Below are positions 15,926 through 23,587 of a DNA stretch of 35,858 nt, one piece after another. Numbering within the stretch: the stretch's first letter is position 1; every line of letters starts with the position of its first letter. Location: assembly GCA_947585115.1 (NCBI GenBank), contig CANPWW010000020.1, positions 1 to 35,858 of the forward strand. The letters are read 5' to 3'. Made by a program: the position numbers and the translations under genes. The stretch comes from an uncultured Monoglobus sp. (GTDB taxonomy: Bacteria > Bacillota > Clostridia > Monoglobales > Monoglobaceae). Below the pieces are notes generated by a model, which saw only the letters and a list, made by a program, of their open reading frames with translations, did no database searches and had not been told where the DNA came from.

Positions 15926-16819
15926 ATGAACATTTTTAAAAACCATCCGAAACTCGCGGACGGGATCGCGGCCGCGTGCGCGCTGCTGGCGATCGGCTCG
16001 TCACTGACGGGCTGCGGAAACGGCGCGGAGCAGGCAAAAGAAATAACCGTCATATCCCGCGAGGACGGCTCGGGAACCAGAGGAGCCTTCACCGAGCTGT
16101 TCGGCATTGAGGAAGAGCAAAACGGTGAAAAGGTCGATATGACGACCGACGCGTCAAGCGTGACAAACAGCACCTCAGTCATGATGACGAGCGTGGCGGG
16201 CAACGAGAACGCCATAGGCTACATATCAATGGGCTCGCTGAACTCAAGCGTTAAAGCGCTGCGGGTCGACGGAGCCGAAGCGAGCGCCGACGGCGTGAAG
16301 GACGGCAGCTACAAGGTGTCGAGGCCCTTTAACATCGTTACAAAAGACAGCATATCCGAAACGGCGCGGGATTTTATTGATTTCATAATGAGCGCCGAGG
16401 GGCAGGCGGTCGCGGAGGAAAACGGCTATATTTCCGAGGGAAATTTCGGAGCTTATGCCGGAGCAAAGCCCGCGGGCAGGATAGTGGTCTCGGGCTCATC
16501 GTCTGTAACGCCGGTCATGGAAAAGCTCAAAGAGGCGTATCTTGAGGTTAACCCGTCCGCCGAGATCGAGGTGCAGCAGAGCGACTCGACGACGGGCATA
16601 AATAACGCGATCGACGGCGTTTGCGACATAGGCATGGCAAGCCGCGAACTTAAAGACAGTGAAACGCAAAAGGGCGTAAAAGCCGCGGTCATAGCCCTTG
16701 ACGGGATCGCGGTCATTGTCAACAATTCAAACCCGATAAACGAGATCACCTCCGAGCAGGTGAGAAAAATATACACGGGTGAGCTCACCGACTGGAGCGA
16801 GATCGGGGAACAGTTATGA
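15926..16819 (+). CDS. pstS: phosphate-binding lipoprotein PstS, circularly permuted
   Basis: A 297-residue exported lipoprotein (lipobox LTGC, C30) that would capture phosphate for the Pst transporter. The segment normally found in the C-terminal half of PstS comes first: DGSGTRGAF at 46-54, AIGY at 96-99, IDFIMSAEGQ at 151-160. The normally N-terminal half follows: VSGSSSVTP from 188, CDIGMASR at 233-240, LDGIAVIVN at 258-266, TDWSEIG at the very end. All phosphate-site motifs are present, but the chain order is permuted at the hinge. ATG at 15926 has AAGGAGAG at 15911-15918; the upstream in-frame ATG at 15875 precedes the predicted transcription start. The stop overlaps the pstC start (ATGA). 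Confidence 0.88.
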   Translation: MNIFKNHPKLADGIAAACALLAIGSSLTGCGNGAEQAKEITVISREDGSGTRGAFTELFGIEEEQNGEKVDMTTDASSVTNSTSVMMTSVAGNENAIGYISMGSLNSSVKALRVDGAEASADGVKDGSYKVSRPFNIVTKDSISETARDFIDFIMSAEGQAVAEENGYISEGNFGAYAGAKPAGRIVVSGSSSVTPVMEKLKEAYLEVNPSAEIEVQQSDSTTGINNAIDGVCDIGMASRELKDSETQKGVKAAVIALDGIAVIVNNSNPINEITSEQVRKIYTGELTDWSEIGEQL

Positions 16820-17673
16820 AAAACAAGCTTAAAGAAAACATAATGAGCGGCGTGTTCCTGTTCTGCGCCTGCGTGTCGATACTGGCGGTGGCGCTGATAT
16901 GCGTGTTTCTGTTCGCGAACGGAATCCCGGCCATGAAAAAAATAGGACTGCTTAACTTCCTGCTCGGCAAGAAGTGGAAGCCCGGCAACGATATCTACGG
17001 AATTCTGCCGATGATATTGGGCAGCGTTTACGTCACGGCGGGAGCGATCGTGATAGGCGTGCCGATCGGCATTTTGGCGGCGGTGTTTATGACACGTTTC
17101 TGCCCCGACAGGCTCCGCAAATTTCTGAAACCGGCGGTCGACCTGCTGGCTGGCATACCCTCGGTCGTGTACGGCTTTTTCGGGCTTATGGTGATCGTGC
17201 CCGCCGTGAGGCAGATATTCGGCGGCAGCGGCACGAGCATGCTGGCCGCGTCGATAGTGCTGGGCATTATGATACTTCCGACGATAATATCTGTCAGCGA
17301 ATCGTCGCTCAGAGCCGTACCCGAAAGCTATTATGAGGGCGCCCGCGCGCTGGGCGCGACGCACGAGCGGTCGGTGTTTATGACGGTGCTGCCCGCGGCG
17401 AAGTCGGGAGTTACGGCGGGCGTTATACTGGGAATAGGCCGCGCGATAGGCGAGACCATGGCGGTCATTATGGTGGCGGGAAACCAAGCCGCCATGCCCG
17501 GCGGACTGACGCGCGGCGTCAGGACCATGACTGCCAACATAGTTCTGGAAATGGGCTACGCCGCCGACCTGCACCGCGAGGCTCTGATCGCCACGGCGGT
17601 CGTGCTGTTCGTTTTCATTCTGATAATCAATCTCAGCTTTTCGCTGCTGAAAAGGAGGTCCGAGAGCAAATGA
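16816..17673 (+). CDS. pstC: phosphate ABC transporter permease PstC
   Basis: A 285-residue inner-membrane permease with about six hydrophobic segments (first at about 11-34). The cytoplasmic coupling loop reads ESYYEGARALGATHERSVF, the EAA motif that contacts PstB, and the typical GIPSVVYGFFGL and GRAIGETMAV motifs of PstC are present. It is translationally coupled to pstS by a 4-base overlap and to pstA by another. It forms the phosphate channel with PstA. Confidence 0.95.
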   Translation: MKNKLKENIMSGVFLFCACVSILAVALICVFLFANGIPAMKKIGLLNFLLGKKWKPGNDIYGILPMILGSVYVTAGAIVIGVPIGILAAVFMTRFCPDRLRKFLKPAVDLLAGIPSVVYGFFGLMVIVPAVRQIFGGSGTSMLAASIVLGIMILPTIISVSESSLRAVPESYYEGARALGATHERSVFMTVLPAAKSGVTAGVILGIGRAIGETMAVIMVAGNQAAMPGGLTRGVRTMTANIVLEMGYAADLHREALIATAVVLFVFILIINLSFSLLKRRSESK

Positions 17674-18551
17674 CCAAAACAACCGCTATAGCAAAAACGG
17701 CTGCCGCTCCTCAAAAAAGCGGCGGCGTTTCGGGAGCGAAAGCGCAGGCGGCTGTGCTTCGGACGCTTGTGTATGCCGCGGCATGCCTCACGTTCGGCGC
17801 GCTTCTGTGCCTGATAATTTATATATTCTTAAAGGGCATCCCGAATCTTTCGCTCGACCTGTTCAGCCCCACATACAACTCCGAAAACGTGTCGCTGTTC
17901 CCGGCGCTCATAAACACCGTGATTATGACGCTGCTGTCGCTGCTTATCGCGGTGCCGCTGGGTGTGTTCTCCGCGATCTATCTTGTGGAATACGCGAAGC
18001 GCGGCAACAAGCTCGTCGGCCTTGTCAGGATAACGACCGAGACACTTCAGGGCATACCGTCGATCGTGTACGGCCTGTTCGGGTTCCTGCTGTTTGTCAC
18101 AACGTTTTCGTGGGGTTACTCGCTGCTCGCGGGCGCGCTGACGCTGGTTATAATGATACTTCCGGTGATCATGCGCACCACCGAGGAAGCGCTGAAGTCG
18201 GTGCCCGACTCGTACCGCGAGGGCAGCTTCGGGCTGGGCGCGGGACGGCTGCGCACCGTGTTTAAGATAGTGCTGCCCTCGGCGGTGCCGGGGATCCTGT
18301 CAGGCGTTGTGCTGTCAACGGGCAGGATCGTTGGCGAGACCGCGGCGCTGATATACACCGCCGGAACGGTGGCGCAGGTGCCGCCTGATCTTTTGGGCTC
18401 GGGCCGTACGATGGCGGTCCATCTGTACGCGCTGTGGAGCGAGGGCCTGAACACCGAACAGTCATACGCCACGGCGGTCGTGCTGCTGCTTATTGTGGTG
18501 CTGCTCAACGCGGCGTCCGGAGCGCTTGCGAAAAAAATCACACTGAAATAA
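17670..18551 (+). CDS. pstA: phosphate ABC transporter permease PstA
   Basis: A 293-residue membrane permease with about six hydrophobic segments after a 25-residue cytoplasmic tail rich in Lys and Ala. The PstA motifs LQGIPSIVYGLFGF, the coupling loop DSYREGSFGLGAG and GRIVGETAAL are visible. ATG overlaps the pstC stop by four bases, with AAGGAGG at 17651-17657 inside pstC. It pairs with PstC in the phosphate channel. Confidence 0.95.
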   Translation: MTKTTAIAKTAAAPQKSGGVSGAKAQAAVLRTLVYAAACLTFGALLCLIIYIFLKGIPNLSLDLFSPTYNSENVSLFPALINTVIMTLLSLLIAVPLGVFSAIYLVEYAKRGNKLVGLVRITTETLQGIPSIVYGLFGFLLFVTTFSWGYSLLAGALTLVIMILPVIMRTTEEALKSVPDSYREGSFGLGAGRLRTVFKIVLPSAVPGILSGVVLSTGRIVGETAALIYTAGTVAQVPPDLLGSGRTMAVHLYALWSEGLNTEQSYATAVVLLLIVVLLNAASGALAKKITLK

Positions 18552-18568
18552 TTTAAGAGGATAAAAAC

Positions 18569-19321
18569 ATGGAAAATATTATAAGCATAAAAAACTTAAA
18601 TCTGCACTACGGTGATTTCCACGCTCTGAAAAGCGTGAGCATGGATATACCGAAAAATCAAATCACCGCGTTTATAGGCCCCTCGGGCTGCGGAAAGTCG
18701 ACCCTGCTCAAAACGCTCAACCGCATGAACGATCTTGTGGAGGGGTGCCGCATTGACGGTGATGTAAGACTTTGCGGCGCGAATATTTACAAGGAGCTCG
18801 ACCCCAACGACCTGCGCAAACGGGTGGGCATGGTGTTTCAAAAGCCCAATCTGTTCCCGATGAGCATATACGACAACATCGCCTACGGTCCAAGGACCCA
18901 CGGCATTCGCTCAAAGTCAAAGCTTGACGAGATCGTTGAAAAATCGCTGCGGGACGCGGCGATCTGGGACGAGGTGAAAGACAGACTGAAAAAAAGCGCC
19001 CTCGGAATGTCGGGCGGACAGCAGCAAAGGCTGTGCATAGCCCGCGCTCTGGCGGTCAGGCCCGAGGTGCTGCTGATGGATGAGCCGACCTCGGCTCTCG
19101 ACCCGATCTCAACTTCCAAGATAGAGGACCTTGCGCTTGAGCTGAAAAAGAGTTATACTATAGTTATAGTCACTCACAGCATGCAGCAGGCCGTCCGCAT
19201 CTCGGACAAGACCGCGTTCTTCCTTTTGGGAGAGGTCGTGGAGCAGGGCGGCACCGAGCAAATATTCTCGATGCCCAAGGACAAAAGGACCGAAGATTAT
19301 ATTACGGGAAGGTTTGGATAA
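18569..19321 (+). CDS. pstB: phosphate ABC transporter ATP-binding protein PstB
   Basis: A 250-residue ABC ATPase that powers phosphate import. Walker A is GPSGCGKST (37-45), the Q-loop lies near Q91, the ABC signature is MSGGQQQR (147-154) and Walker B is VLLMDE (167-172). [14 protein letters not shown] is the usual PstB segment after Walker A. The ATG is 17 bases after pstA with an AGAGG site. The stop overlaps the region just before phoU. Confidence 0.96.
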   Translation: MENIISIKNLNLHYGDFHALKSVSMDIPKNQITAFIGPSGCGKSTLLKTLNRMNDLVEGCRIDGDVRLCGANIYKELDPNDLRKRVGMVFQKPNLFPMSIYDNIAYGPRTHGIRSKSKLDEIVEKSLRDAAIWDEVKDRLKKSALGMSGGQQQRLCIARALAVRPEVLLMDEPTSALDPISTSKIEDLALELKKSYTIVIVTHSMQQAVRISDKTAFFLLGEVVEQGGTEQIFSMPKDKRTEDYITGRFG

Positions 19322-19325
19322 TGCT

Positions 19326-19964
19326 ATGAGAGATAATTTTAACAGACAGCTCAACGAGCTGAACATAGAAATGACCGACATGGGCGCTCTTTGCGAGAGC
19401 GCCATTGAGAGCGCGGTAAAGGCGCTGCTCCTCCGCGACGAAAACGCGGCGAAAAGCGTTGCCGCGATCGAGGAAGAGATAAACCGAGCCGAGCGCGATA
19501 TTGAAAGCCTTTGCCTCAAGCTGCTGCTCAGGCAGCAGCCGGTGGCTGCGGACCTGCGCGCGGTGTCCTCGGCGCTTAAAATGATAACCGACATGGAGAG
19601 GATCGGCGACCAGGCGGCGGACATCGCCGAAATAGTGCGCCACGCGGATCTTGACGACAGCTTTGACAATGAACACATCAAAAAAATGGCGGACGGAGTT
19701 TCGAAAATGGTGACCGAAAGCGTGGACGCGTTCGTTGAGAGGGACCTCAACGCGGCAAAGGACGTCATGAGGCGCGACGACGAGATCGACCATTGGTTCA
19801 AGGAATCCTGCGCCGAGCTGGCGGAATATATAGGCGCGAACCCGAAAAAGGCCGCCTCGGCTCTCGACTTGATGATGACCGCGAAATATCTTGAGCGCAT
19901 AGGCGACCACGCGGTGAACATCGCCGAATGGGTAGAATTTTCCGTGACCGGCGAGCACCGATGA
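19326..19964 (+). CDS. phoU: phosphate signalling regulator PhoU
   Basis: A 212-residue helical protein of two PhoU repeats (about 1-105 and 115-205), starting with the typical MRDNFNRQLNELNIEMTDMG. Metal-contacting acidic motifs occur in both repeats (DMERIGDQAADIAE and YLERIGDHAVNIAE). PhoU links the Pst transporter to the PhoR kinase and represses the regulon when phosphate is plentiful. ATG at 19326 fits the family start. An in-frame TTG at 19314 also exists, but the GGGAAGG site is directly against it. The distance from that site to the ATG is rather long (13 bases). Confidence 0.93.
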   Translation: MRDNFNRQLNELNIEMTDMGALCESAIESAVKALLLRDENAAKSVAAIEEEINRAERDIESLCLKLLLRQQPVAADLRAVSSALKMITDMERIGDQAADIAEIVRHADLDDSFDNEHIKKMADGVSKMVTESVDAFVERDLNAAKDVMRRDDEIDHWFKESCAELAEYIGANPKKAASALDLMMTAKYLERIGDHAVNIAEWVEFSVTGEHR

Positions 19965-20004
19965 TAAATCCCGCAAAGATTAAAAAGACAGGAGAAAAAG
20001 TATT

Positions 20005-20685
20005 ATGATTTATTGCGTTGAAGACGACGGAGGCATCCGCGAGCTTGTTGTGTACAGCCTCAGAAACACGGGCTTTGAGGCAAAAGGCTTTGAGAGCGGC
20101 GAACCGCTGTTTGAAGCTCTCAAAAACGGCGGCAGGCCCGAGCTTATACTGCTTGACATAATGCTGCCCGGCGAGGACGGACTGAGCATTTTAAAAAAGC
20201 TGCGCTCCGCTCCCGACACCCGCGATATTCCGGTGATACTTCTCACAGCCAAAAACGCCGAGTTCGACAAGGTGAGCGGCCTTGACGGCGGCGCGGACGA
20301 CTATGTGACAAAGCCGTTCGGGATCATGGAGCTTATATCGAGGATCAAGGCGGTGCTGCGGCGCAGCGGAGGCGCGGCGGAAAGCAAAGCCGACGAGGAA
20401 TATTCCGCCTTCGGCGTGCATCTCAACGCGAAAAAGCATATCGTAACGTCGGGCGGCAATGAGGTCGAGCTGACCTTAAAAGAATTTGAAGTCCTGCGTC
20501 TGCTGCTCAAGAACCGCGGCTCGGTCATGACCCGAGACACGCTGCTCGACCGCGTGTGGGGCTATGACTTTGACGGCGAAACCCGAACGGTCGACGTTCA
20601 CATCAGGACCCTTCGCCGCAAGCTGGGCGAGCGAGGAAGCATAATCAAAACGGTACGTGGCGTGGGCTACAGAATCGAGGATTGA
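20005..20685 (+). CDS. phoB: OmpR-family response regulator (PhoB/PhoP type)
   Basis: A 226-residue two-component regulator. The receiver domain (1-118) has the acidic pocket D7/D8, phosphoacceptor D51 (LLDIMLPGEDG), T81 and K103 (VTKPFG). The C-terminal winged helix (about 128-225) contains LTLKEFEVLRLLLKNRG and RTVDVHIRTLRRKLG. Its place between phoU and a PhoR-like kinase in the pst operon makes it the phosphate-response regulator, probably acting at the repeats at 15835-15874. In Bacillus the orthologue is named phoP. The ATG has an AGGAG site 11 bases upstream. Confidence 0.93.
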   Translation: MIYCVEDDGGIRELVVYSLRNTGFEAKGFESGEPLFEALKNGGRPELILLDIMLPGEDGLSILKKLRSAPDTRDIPVILLTAKNAEFDKVSGLDGGADDYVTKPFGIMELISRIKAVLRRSGGAAESKADEEYSAFGVHLNAKKHIVTSGGNEVELTLKEFEVLRLLLKNRGSVMTRDTLLDRVWGYDFDGETRTVDVHIRTLRRKLGERGSIIKTVRGVGYRIED

Positions 20686-20691
20686 CGGCAA

Positions 20692-22071
20692 GTGGCAAAA
20701 AACATTTTCAAAAACGGCTCGGCAAAGCTGAGCTCAAAAATATTCCGCGGTATCACGGCCGTTGTGATAGCGAGCGTTGTGATAACCGCGATCATTTCAT
20801 CGGCTCTGTTTTACGCCGAATTTTCCCGCGAGATCAAATCCGAGATCAAAACCGAAACGCGATATCTGGCCGAGCTCGCCGATACCGTCGGGGTCTCGGA
20901 ATTAAAATCGGCTGTTCCCGACGGGCGCGTGACGATGATCGCCGCCGACGGCTCGGTGATTTTTGACAGCCGCGCGGACGGTGAGGCGGCGGAAAATCAC
21001 TCAAGCCGCCCCGAGATCAAACAGGCGCTCGAAAGCGGCGAGGGCGAGAGCACGCGCGTGTCAAAAACATTCGGCAAGAAAAATTATTACTACGCGCTGC
21101 GCCTGAGTGACGGCGGAGTTATCCGCGTCTCCCGCGAGACCTCAAGCATGTTCGGCGCGGTGTTCGGCGCGGCGCCCGGAATACTGCTGGCGGTGCTGCT
21201 GCTTATCGGGCTGGCGCTGGCTGCGGCGGGCGCGCTGACCCACTCGATAACAAGACCGATAAACGACCTCGATCTTGACGCTCCCCTCGAATACGAGGCA
21301 TACGAGGAGCTGGAACCGCTGCTTGAGCGCGTCGATGAGCAGAACAAAAAGATGCTTTCTCAAATCAACGAGGCGCGGGAAGCCGAAAAGATGCGCCGCG
21401 AATTTTCGGCCAACGTTTCCCACGAGCTCAAAACGCCGCTGACTACCATTATGGGATGCAGCGAAATTTTAAAAGAGGGCATAGTTGACCCGAAAGACGT
21501 GAACGGATTTCTGGAGCGCATTAATTCCGAGTCAAAACGCCTGCTGGCGCTGATAGATGACATAATCAGCCTGTCGGGGCTTGACGAGGGCGGCGGAAAC
21601 ATAGAGATGACCGACGCGGACCTTTTGGAGATCGCGCGCGAGGCCGCCGAAAGCCTTGGGTTTAAAGCGGAAAAGCGCGGCATAAGCATATCCGTGTCGG
21701 GAAATGAACAAACCGTTTGCGGCAGCCGCGGACTGCTGCACGAGATGATATACAATCTCTGCGACAACGCCGTGAGATACAACCGCGACGGCGGATACGT
21801 CAATATCACGGTCGGCGGCGAGGGCGGCAGGCCGTTTGTGTCGGTCAAGGACAACGGGATAGGCATTCCCAAGGCCGACCGCGAGCGCGTGTTCGAGCGG
21901 TTCTACCGGGTGGACAAAAGCCACTCAAAAGAGACCGGCGGCACAGGCCTCGGGCTCTCAATAGTAAAGCATGCGGCTCAAATATACGGCGCCGAGATAA
22001 GCTTAAAAAGCGAGCCCGACAAGGGCACAGAGATAAAAATTATATTTCCGAAATCTAAGTTCCAAGCGTAA
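20692..22071 (+). CDS. phoR: phosphate-regulon sensor histidine kinase PhoR
   Basis: A 459-residue membrane kinase. Transmembrane segments lie at about 20-42 and 158-182, flanking an extracytoplasmic sensor domain (43-157) that has the PhoR-type sequence RVTMIAADGSVIFDS followed by ENHSSRPEI. No complete HAMP or PAS domain is seen; a short linker leads to the HisKA domain with H244 (NVSHELKTPL). The ATPase domain has NLCDNAVRYN, DNGIGIP and GGTGLGLS. The start is GTG at 20692, six bases after the regulator stop, with GAGG upstream; no better ATG exists. It would phosphorylate the regulator encoded just upstream. Confidence 0.92.
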   Translation: MAKNIFKNGSAKLSSKIFRGITAVVIASVVITAIISSALFYAEFSREIKSEIKTETRYLAELADTVGVSELKSAVPDGRVTMIAADGSVIFDSRADGEAAENHSSRPEIKQALESGEGESTRVSKTFGKKNYYYALRLSDGGVIRVSRETSSMFGAVFGAAPGILLAVLLLIGLALAAAGALTHSITRPINDLDLDAPLEYEAYEELEPLLERVDEQNKKMLSQINEAREAEKMRREFSANVSHELKTPLTTIMGCSEILKEGIVDPKDVNGFLERINSESKRLLALIDDIISLSGLDEGGGNIEMTDADLLEIAREAAESLGFKAEKRGISISVSGNEQTVCGSRGLLHEMIYNLCDNAVRYNRDGGYVNITVGGEGGRPFVSVKDNGIGIPKADRERVFERFYRVDKSHSKETGGTGLGLSIVKHAAQIYGAEISLKSEPDKGTEIKIIFPKSKFQA

Positions 22072-22112
22072 GATCACCGCCGAGGCTGCTCTCCGGCGGT
22101 GATCGTTTTTTT
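22072..22112 (+). terminator. rho-independent terminator of the pst-pho operon
   Basis: A perfect 11-bp stem (GATCACCGCCG / CGGCGGTGATC) with an 11-base loop and a seven-T run, starting at the base after the phoR stop. Confidence 0.9.
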
Positions 22113-22122
22113 AGTTTTCTGC

Positions 22123-23241
22123 TTACGCCAGCGCGGCGGTCACTTTTTCAAGCTCGTCTCTGATCTTGATGTGCTGCGGACAGGCTTCCTCGCACTTTCC
22201 GCATTTTACGCACTCCTCCGCTCCGGCCGAGCCGTGGCCGTTAACCAGCCATCCCAGCTGGTGCCGGGCGGCGGCCTTGTCGCCGTAGAGCGTCATAATA
22301 TTCATCGCGGTAAAGGTGCCTGATATGCCGATGTTTTTGGGGCAGACCTTGGCGCAGTAGTTGCAGACCGTGCAGGGAATGATCGGAATTTTCGCCATTT
22401 CTCCGCGCGCCTTGTCGAGTGTTTCGCGCTGCGCGTCGGTCAGTCCCGTAAATTCCTTCATGTACGACAGATTGTCCTCGGTCTGCTCAATGCTGCTCAT
22501 GCCCGACAGAACGGTTATAACGCCGTCAAGGTCAGCCGCGAAGCGTATCGCCCACGACGCGCACGACATATCGGGTTCCGCCTCTTTCAGGATATTTTTC
22601 ACGGACTCGGGCGGATTCGCGAGCATGCCGCCCTTGACCGGCTCCATGATTATGATCGGAATGTTGTGTTTCCTCGCGACCTCATAGCAGCCGCGTGACT
22701 GTATCGCGTAGTTGTCCCAGTCGGCATAGTTGATCTGGAGCTGCACAAATTCCATCTCGGGGTGCTTGTTCAAAATATCCTCAAGCTCCCGCGGGGTCGA
22801 GTGGAACGAGAAGCCGATATGCTTTATCAGACCCTCGGCCTTCTTTTGCATAACAAAGTCCCACATGTTAAAATCGTCAAAGAATTTTGTGCGCCCCTCA
22901 CCCAGGTTATGGAGCAGATAAAAATCAAAATATCCCGCGCCCGTCACATTCAGAGAGTTCTCAAACTGCGCGATCGCGTCCTCGCGCGTCTTGCAGTTTA
23001 TCCACGCGGCCATCTTGGTCGCAAGCTTGTAGCTCTCTCTGGGATAGCGGTCGACCAGCGCCTTTCGTATCGCGCTCTCGCTTTCGCCGTATGCCCAGGC
23101 GGTATCGAAATAATTGAATCCCGCTTCCATGAACTTGTCGACCATCACTTTGGTCTGCTCGACGTCGATCTTTTTATCGGTCATCGGCAGTCTCATAAGG
23201 CCGAAGCCCAGCTTGCCGATACCTTCATATAAATCCGACAT
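22123..23241 (-). CDS. aldo/keto reductase with C-terminal [4Fe-4S] clusters
   Basis: A 372-residue cytoplasmic oxidoreductase. The AKR barrel tetrad is D46, Y51 (YFDTAWAYGESE), K76 (ATK) and H111 (YLLHN). The C-terminal part has two cysteine motifs, CTVCNYCAKVCP (near 290) and CVKCGKCEEACP (near 345), each able to hold a [4Fe-4S] cluster. It belongs to the same broad family as the product of 1387-2418 but to a different subgroup: it is longer, with a TLYGDKAAARHQLGWL segment between the clusters. Substrate unknown; expected to be a ferredoxin- or NAD(P)H-linked carbonyl reductase. ATG at 23241 has AAAGGGG. It is monocistronic, with its own promoter at 23288-23316 and with pst-pho genes converging from the left. 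Confidence 0.92.
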   Translation of the reverse strand: MSDLYEGIGKLGFGLMRLPMTDKKIDVEQTKVMVDKFMEAGFNYFDTAWAYGESESAIRKALVDRYPRESYKLATKMAAWINCKTREDAIAQFENSLNVTGAGYFDFYLLHNLGEGRTKFFDDFNMWDFVMQKKAEGLIKHIGFSFHSTPRELEDILNKHPEMEFVQLQINYADWDNYAIQSRGCYEVARKHNIPIIIMEPVKGGMLANPPESVKNILKEAEPDMSCASWAIRFAADLDGVITVLSGMSSIEQTEDNLSYMKEFTGLTDAQRETLDKARGEMAKIPIIPCTVCNYCAKVCPKNIGISGTFTAMNIMTLYGDKAAARHQLGWLVNGHGSAGAEECVKCGKCEEACPQHIKIRDELEKVTAALA

Positions 23242-23287
23242 ATGTATTCCCCTTTCTCTGTAAATTAAACCGAATATTTATGTTTAT

Positions 23288-23316
23288 ATTATAATATACA
23301 CAGGCGTTAAAGTCAA
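23288..23316 (-). promoter_or_regulatory. sigma-A promoter of the second aldo/keto reductase
   Basis: On the minus strand TTGACT (23316-23311), a 17-base spacer and TATAAT (23293-23288), about 47 bases before the start codon. Confidence 0.7.
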
Positions 23317-23344
23317 ATTAAAAAAACTGATAACAGCCCATTTA

Positions 23345-23416
23345 CCCACCTCCGTCTGCGGCCAGCCGCCTTGCCTCCTCCCGGGAGGAGGCAAGGCGGG
23401 CGGATAATATCCGCCC
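23345..23416. repeat. intergenic palindromic repeat, copy A, with 34-bp perfect palindrome
   Basis: The unit begins with CCCACCTCCGTCTGCGGC and runs into a perfect loopless palindrome of 17-base arms (23366-23399), followed by an overlapping 9-1-9 palindrome (23398-23416, arms GGGCGGATA / TATCCGCCC). The first 50 bases match 29927-29977 closely. There is no coding potential. It lies between the promoter of the leftward reductase and the terminator of the pectin methylesterase gene. Confidence 0.8.
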
Positions 23417-23522
23417 CTACGGGTGTCGGTGACAAATCAAATTGCTGAAAAGGCGCGAATTCCGCCAAATCCTGTAGGGGCGGCAATCTGCCGCCCGCTC
23501 TATTCGCTAATCGCTAATCACT
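23411..23522. repeat. MITE-like element with 10-bp inverted ends
   Basis: CCGCCCCTAC (23411-23420) and GTAGGGGCGG (23474-23483) are perfect inverted repeats around 53 bases of unique sequence. The right end continues as an 8-3-8 hairpin (GGGCGGCA / TGCCGCCC, 23478-23496). Short direct repeats of CGCTAATC follow at 23505-23518. No gene is seen. Similar GTAGGGGCGG hairpins are common intergenic repeats in Clostridia genomes (from memory, not searched). Confidence 0.6.
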
Positions 23523-23543
23523 ACGTTGACTAATGGGGAAGCA

Positions 23544-23575
23544 TAAAAAAAGCGCCTCCCAAATTGGGAGGCGCT
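23544..23575 (-). terminator. rho-independent terminator of the pectin methylesterase gene
   Basis: Read leftward, a 12-bp perfect stem (AGCGCCTCCCAA / TTGGGAGGCGCT, one base between the arms) followed by seven T. It starts 13 bases after the stop codon. Confidence 0.9.
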
Positions 23576-23587
23576 GGAATTTTAGGA

